From assembly GCA_017437165.1 (NCBI GenBank), contig JAFSBS010000017.1, positions 1-8,959 on the forward strand: a stretch of 8,959 nucleotides of DNA. Direction: 5' to 3'. The notes under the pieces were generated by a model. It saw nothing but the letters and a program-made list of their open reading frames with translations. It did not search any database and was not told the DNA's origin. Source of the stretch: Clostridia bacterium. GTDB taxonomy: Bacteria; Bacillota; Clostridia; Oscillospirales; Acutalibacteraceae. Positions 7,129 through 8,959 of the stretch are shown here, piece by piece (the stretch's first letter is position 1; each line of letters begins with the position of its first letter). The translations under genes were made by a program, and so were the position numbers.

Positions 7129-7166
7129 ATTTTGCACAAATAGAGCGTTGCGTGATTGTGCAAAAT
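7129..7166. promoter_or_regulatory. Inverted repeat upstream of the small-ORF promoter (possible operator)
   Basis: ATTTTGCACAA (7129-7139) and TTGTGCAAAAT (7156-7166) are perfect 11-bp inverted copies separated by 16 bases. The right arm ends three bases before the -35 box at 7170. This position and symmetry suit a binding site for a dimeric regulator or two such sites. A hairpin is also possible. Confidence 0.5.
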
Positions 7167-7169
7167 AAC

Positions 7170-7197
7170 TTGACATTTGTGAAATATGTGCTATAAT
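7170..7197 (+). promoter_or_regulatory. Consensus promoter of the 40-codon ORF
   Basis: TTGACA (7170-7175) and TATAAT (7192-7197) both match the consensus at all six positions, with a 16-base spacer. TGC before the -10 box makes an extended -10 element. It is the strongest promoter in the window. Transcription should start near 7204. Confidence 0.92.
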
Positions 7198-7253
7198 CTA
7201 CTCGTAAGTTGAACAAAACAACTAAAGCAAAACAAACAAAGGAGTTAAACACA

Positions 7254-7376
7254 ATGATGAACTTAAACGAAATCAAAAATCAACTTTTAGAAGAAATTGA
7301 AAGCGAAAAAGGTTTTTCTTTCAAGAAACTTGCAAAAATCATTGAGTTAAACGCTGTTCTCAACAACCTTCAATAA
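7254..7376 (+). CDS. Small 40-residue protein of unknown function
   Basis: The ORF starts at ATG 7254 with a second ATG directly after it. AAAGGAG at 7238-7244 lies nine bases upstream, and a consensus promoter lies before that, with a leader of about 50 bases. The product is 40 residues, rich in Leu, Asn, Lys and Glu. Residues 3-18 and 23-39 look like two amphipathic helices split by KGFS. There is no signal peptide, membrane segment, Cys or run of one amino acid of the kind seen in amino-acid attenuation leaders. I do not recognise the family. Its 3' end, including the stop, lies within a possible hairpin (7356-7400). It stands alone between GH127 and ligA and is closed by the terminator at 7473-7522. 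The strong start signals argue for a real gene; a leader peptide or part of a small RNA remain possible. Confidence 0.65.
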   Translation: MMNLNEIKNQLLEEIESEKGFSFKKLAKIIELNAVLNNLQ

Positions 7377-7444
7377 TTTTTATAATACGGTTGTTAGAAC
7401 AACTCTAACCCACCCATAACACTCTTTTCCCCTTTGGAGTGTTT
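7356..7444 (+). other. Overlapping alternative hairpins after the small ORF
   Basis: Hairpin A pairs 7356-7360 and 7362-7368 with 7389-7400 (12 bp, bulged C at 7361). Hairpin B pairs GTTAGA (7393-7398) with TCTAAC (7404-7409). The two share bases 7393-7398, so they exclude each other. A third hairpin, AACACTC/GAGTGTT (7418-7424/7437-7443), follows with a U-rich but broken tail and could be a weak terminator. Confidence 0.45.
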
Positions 7445-7472
7445 ACATATATTATTTTCTATTCATATTTTT

Positions 7473-7522
7473 AAAAGCCAAAATCACGCATCAGGATAAG
7501 ACTCCTGGTGCGTGGCTTTTTT
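7473..7522 (+). terminator. Strong terminator between the small ORF and ligA
   Basis: CACGCATCAGGA (7485-7496) pairs with TCCTGGTGCGTG (7503-7514), with one T-G wobble, around loop TAAGAC. An outer AAAAGC/GCTTTT pairing and a run of six T at 7517-7522 complete it. It should isolate ligA from the small-ORF transcript. The A-run on the left would let it also work weakly on the minus strand. Confidence 0.9.
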
Positions 7523-7556
7523 ATTGAATAAAACACTTTTAAATTGTTTCATTTTG

Positions 7557-7565
7557 TGGTAAAAT
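7557..7565 (+). promoter_or_regulatory. Probable extended -10 promoter of ligA
   Basis: TGGTAAAAT fits TG-n-TAAAAT. No strong -35 box is seen; TTTTAA at 7537-7542 has the right 17-base spacing but matches at only three of six positions. The start would be near 7572, about 30 bases before ligA. Confidence 0.45.
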
Positions 7566-7572
7566 ATTATAA

Positions 7573-7589
7573 AAAGTAAAATTTACTTT
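7573..7589. promoter_or_regulatory. 17-bp palindrome between ligA promoter and ribosome binding site
   Basis: AAAGTAAA and TTTACTTT are perfect inverted arms around one central A. It lies just after the predicted start of transcription and one base before AGGAG at 7591. It could be an operator or a short hairpin that affects translation. It is AT-rich, so chance is also possible. Confidence 0.35.
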
Positions 7590-7601
7590 CAGGAGTATAT
7601 T

Positions 7602-8959
7602 ATGGATTTTGAATTGGCAAAAAAGAGAGTAGAAGAATTAACAGATATTCTTAATGATTGTATTGAAAAATATTATATGGGTAATGAAAGCGATGTGTCT
7701 GATTATGATTACGATATGATGATGCGTGAACTTTCAGAACTTGAAGATGAATTCCCGGAACTTTTAAAGACGAACTCACCGACTCACAGGGTAGGTGGCA
7801 GAAGTGATGAGAATTTATTTAAGAGCGTTACTCATACAGTACCAATGGAAAGTTTGCAGGATGCATTTTCAAATGAAGAACTATACGATTTTGAGAGACG
7901 TGTAACAACTGTTTTGAGTGATGTAGAGTACACAGTTGAACCTAAAATTGACGGTCTTTCTTGCTCACTTGAATACCGTGATGGTGTTCTTGTCAGAGCT
8001 TCTACCAGGGGTGATGGTCTTGTAGGCGAAGATGTCACTGCAAATGTAAAAACAATCCGTTCAGTACCATTGACATTAAAAGAAAAAGTGCCTTTCATTG
8101 AAGTTCGCGGCGAAGTGTATATGTCACACAAGTCTTTTAATGAATTAGTTGAAAAGCAAGAACTTAATGACGAAAAGCCGTTTAAAAACCCAAGAAATGC
8201 TGCGTCTGGTTCATTACGACAAAAAGATGCAAAAGTTACTGCCGGGAGAAAACTTGACATTTTCATTTTTAATATTCAACAAATTGAGGGCGGTAAAGAA
8301 CTTAAAACTCATTACGAATCTCTCGAGTATTTAAAAGAGTTAGGGTTTAGCGTTGTTCCTGGGTATGCACTTTGCAAAAATGTAAATGAATGTGTAGAAA
8401 AAATCAAAAACATTGGTGATAACCGTGGTAATTTGCCATTTGATATTGATGGTGCGGTTATAAAGGTCAATGATTTTTCAGGCAGAAAATCGTTGGGTAG
8501 CACCGCAAAATTCCCTAAATGGGCAGTTGCTTTTAAATATCCGCCGGAGGAAAAAGAAACAAAGCTTCTTTCAGTAGATGTTCAGGTCGGCAGAACCGGG
8601 GTGCTTACACCAACTGCAGTTTTTGAACCTATTACTCTTGCGGGTACTACTGTTTCGAGAGCAACATTAAATAATGCTGATTTCATAAAAGAAAAGAAAA
8701 TTGCAATCGGCGATACGATTGTAGTAAGAAAAGCAGGGGATATTATCCCTGAAGTTGTGACAGTTGCAAAACATAACCACGAAAATGCGGAGTACACTTT
8801 GCCTGAATTTTGCCCTGCTTGTAACAGTAAAACAAGTCGTGAAGATGGCGAAGCGGCAATCCGTTGCCTTAACCCTGATTGTCCGGCACAGCTTTTAAGA
8901 AAACTTATTCACTTTTGTTCTCGTGATGCTATGGATATTGAGGGCTTGGGTGACGCAGT
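7602..8959 (+). CDS. ligA: NAD-dependent DNA ligase LigA, 5' part
   Basis: The gene starts at ATG 7602 after AGGAG (7591-7595) and runs off the right edge; 452 codons are visible of the usual 650-680. LigA seals nicks in replication and repair, using NAD. Domain Ia (1-65) has the YY and SDYDYD region for NMN binding. The adenylation domain has the catalytic Lys115 in KIDG, Arg136, Glu171 in VRGEVYM, RNAASGSLRQ at 198-207, Lys288 in DGAVIKV and Lys312 in WAVAFKYP. The OB fold follows with VGRTGVLTPTA from about 329. The zinc finger has Cys404, Cys407, Cys422 and Cys427. The first helix-hairpin-helix begins at DIEGLGDA just before the edge. The rest of HhH and the BRCT domain lie outside the window. 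All key residues are present, so the gene looks functional. It follows a strong terminator and has its own promoter. Confidence 0.97.
   Translation, partial: MDFELAKKRVEELTDILNDCIEKYYMGNESDVSDYDYDMMMRELSELEDEFPELLKTNSPTHRVGGRSDENLFKSVTHTVPMESLQDAFSNEELYDFERRVTTVLSDVEYTVEPKIDGLSCSLEYRDGVLVRASTRGDGLVGEDVTANVKTIRSVPLTLKEKVPFIEVRGEVYMSHKSFNELVEKQELNDEKPFKNPRNAASGSLRQKDAKVTAGRKLDIFIFNIQQIEGGKELKTHYESLEYLKELGFSVVPGYALCKNVNECVEKIKNIGDNRGNLPFDIDGAVIKVNDFSGRKSLGSTAKFPKWAVAFKYPPEEKETKLLSVDVQVGRTGVLTPTAVFEPITLAGTTVSRATLNNADFIKEKKIAIGDTIVVRKAGDIIPEVVTVAKHNHENAEYTLPEFCPACNSKTSREDGEAAIRCLNPDCPAQLLRKLIHFCSRDAMDIEGLGDA

Noticed and set aside
7076..7276. Minus-strand 66-residue ORF
   Set aside because: It covers the consensus promoter and start of the + strand small ORF, and has no start signals of its own.
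7832..8797. Several ORFs of 61 to 144 residues on both strands
   Set aside because: All lie inside ligA in other frames, and ligA is supported by its conserved motifs.

Overview
The window is AT-rich DNA of Gram-positive Clostridia type, most likely a gut Oscillospiraceae/Lachnospiraceae-like bacterium. This is inferred from the low GC, strong AGGAG-type ribosome binding sites, TTGACA/TATAAT promoters, a BspA-like LRR plus FN3 surface protein, a GH127 enzyme and a clostridial HTH/zinc-ribbon membrane protein. No species can be named from the sequence. No phage, transposase, CRISPR or rRNA is visible. Layout from left to right: (1) 1-2793, the 3' part of a large secreted or surface protein on the + strand, with BspA-type leucine-rich repeats, seven Cys/His modules and five FN3 domains, followed by a strong terminator. 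(2) 2854-3211, a minus-strand tRNA block holding an intact tRNA-Pro(CGG) with its own terminator and, exactly 200 bp upstream, a decayed second copy that keeps a perfect 5' half and a good promoter. (3) 3288-4994, a + strand two-gene operon of an HTH regulator with two membrane helices and a C-terminal zinc ribbon, then an alpha/beta hydrolase. (4) 4991-5034, a 20-bp perfect palindrome that holds both convergent stop codons and serves as a shared terminator. (5) 5031-6875, a minus-strand GH127 beta-L-arabinofuranosidase with its own promoter. (6) 7129-7522, a compact locus with an 11-bp inverted repeat, a near-perfect promoter, a 40-codon ORF, two mutually exclusive hairpins and a strong terminator. 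(7) 7602 to the right edge, the first two thirds of NAD-dependent DNA ligase ligA. The genes do not form one pathway: ligA and tRNA-Pro are housekeeping, GH127 handles arabinose-containing glycans, the surface protein faces the host or other cells, and the HTH/hydrolase pair looks like a small regulated unit. The parts least explained by known families are the 40-aa ORF locus at 7129-7522, the tRNA-Pro copy with a broken 3' half but an intact promoter, and the regular 41-residue Cys3His modules of the surface protein.
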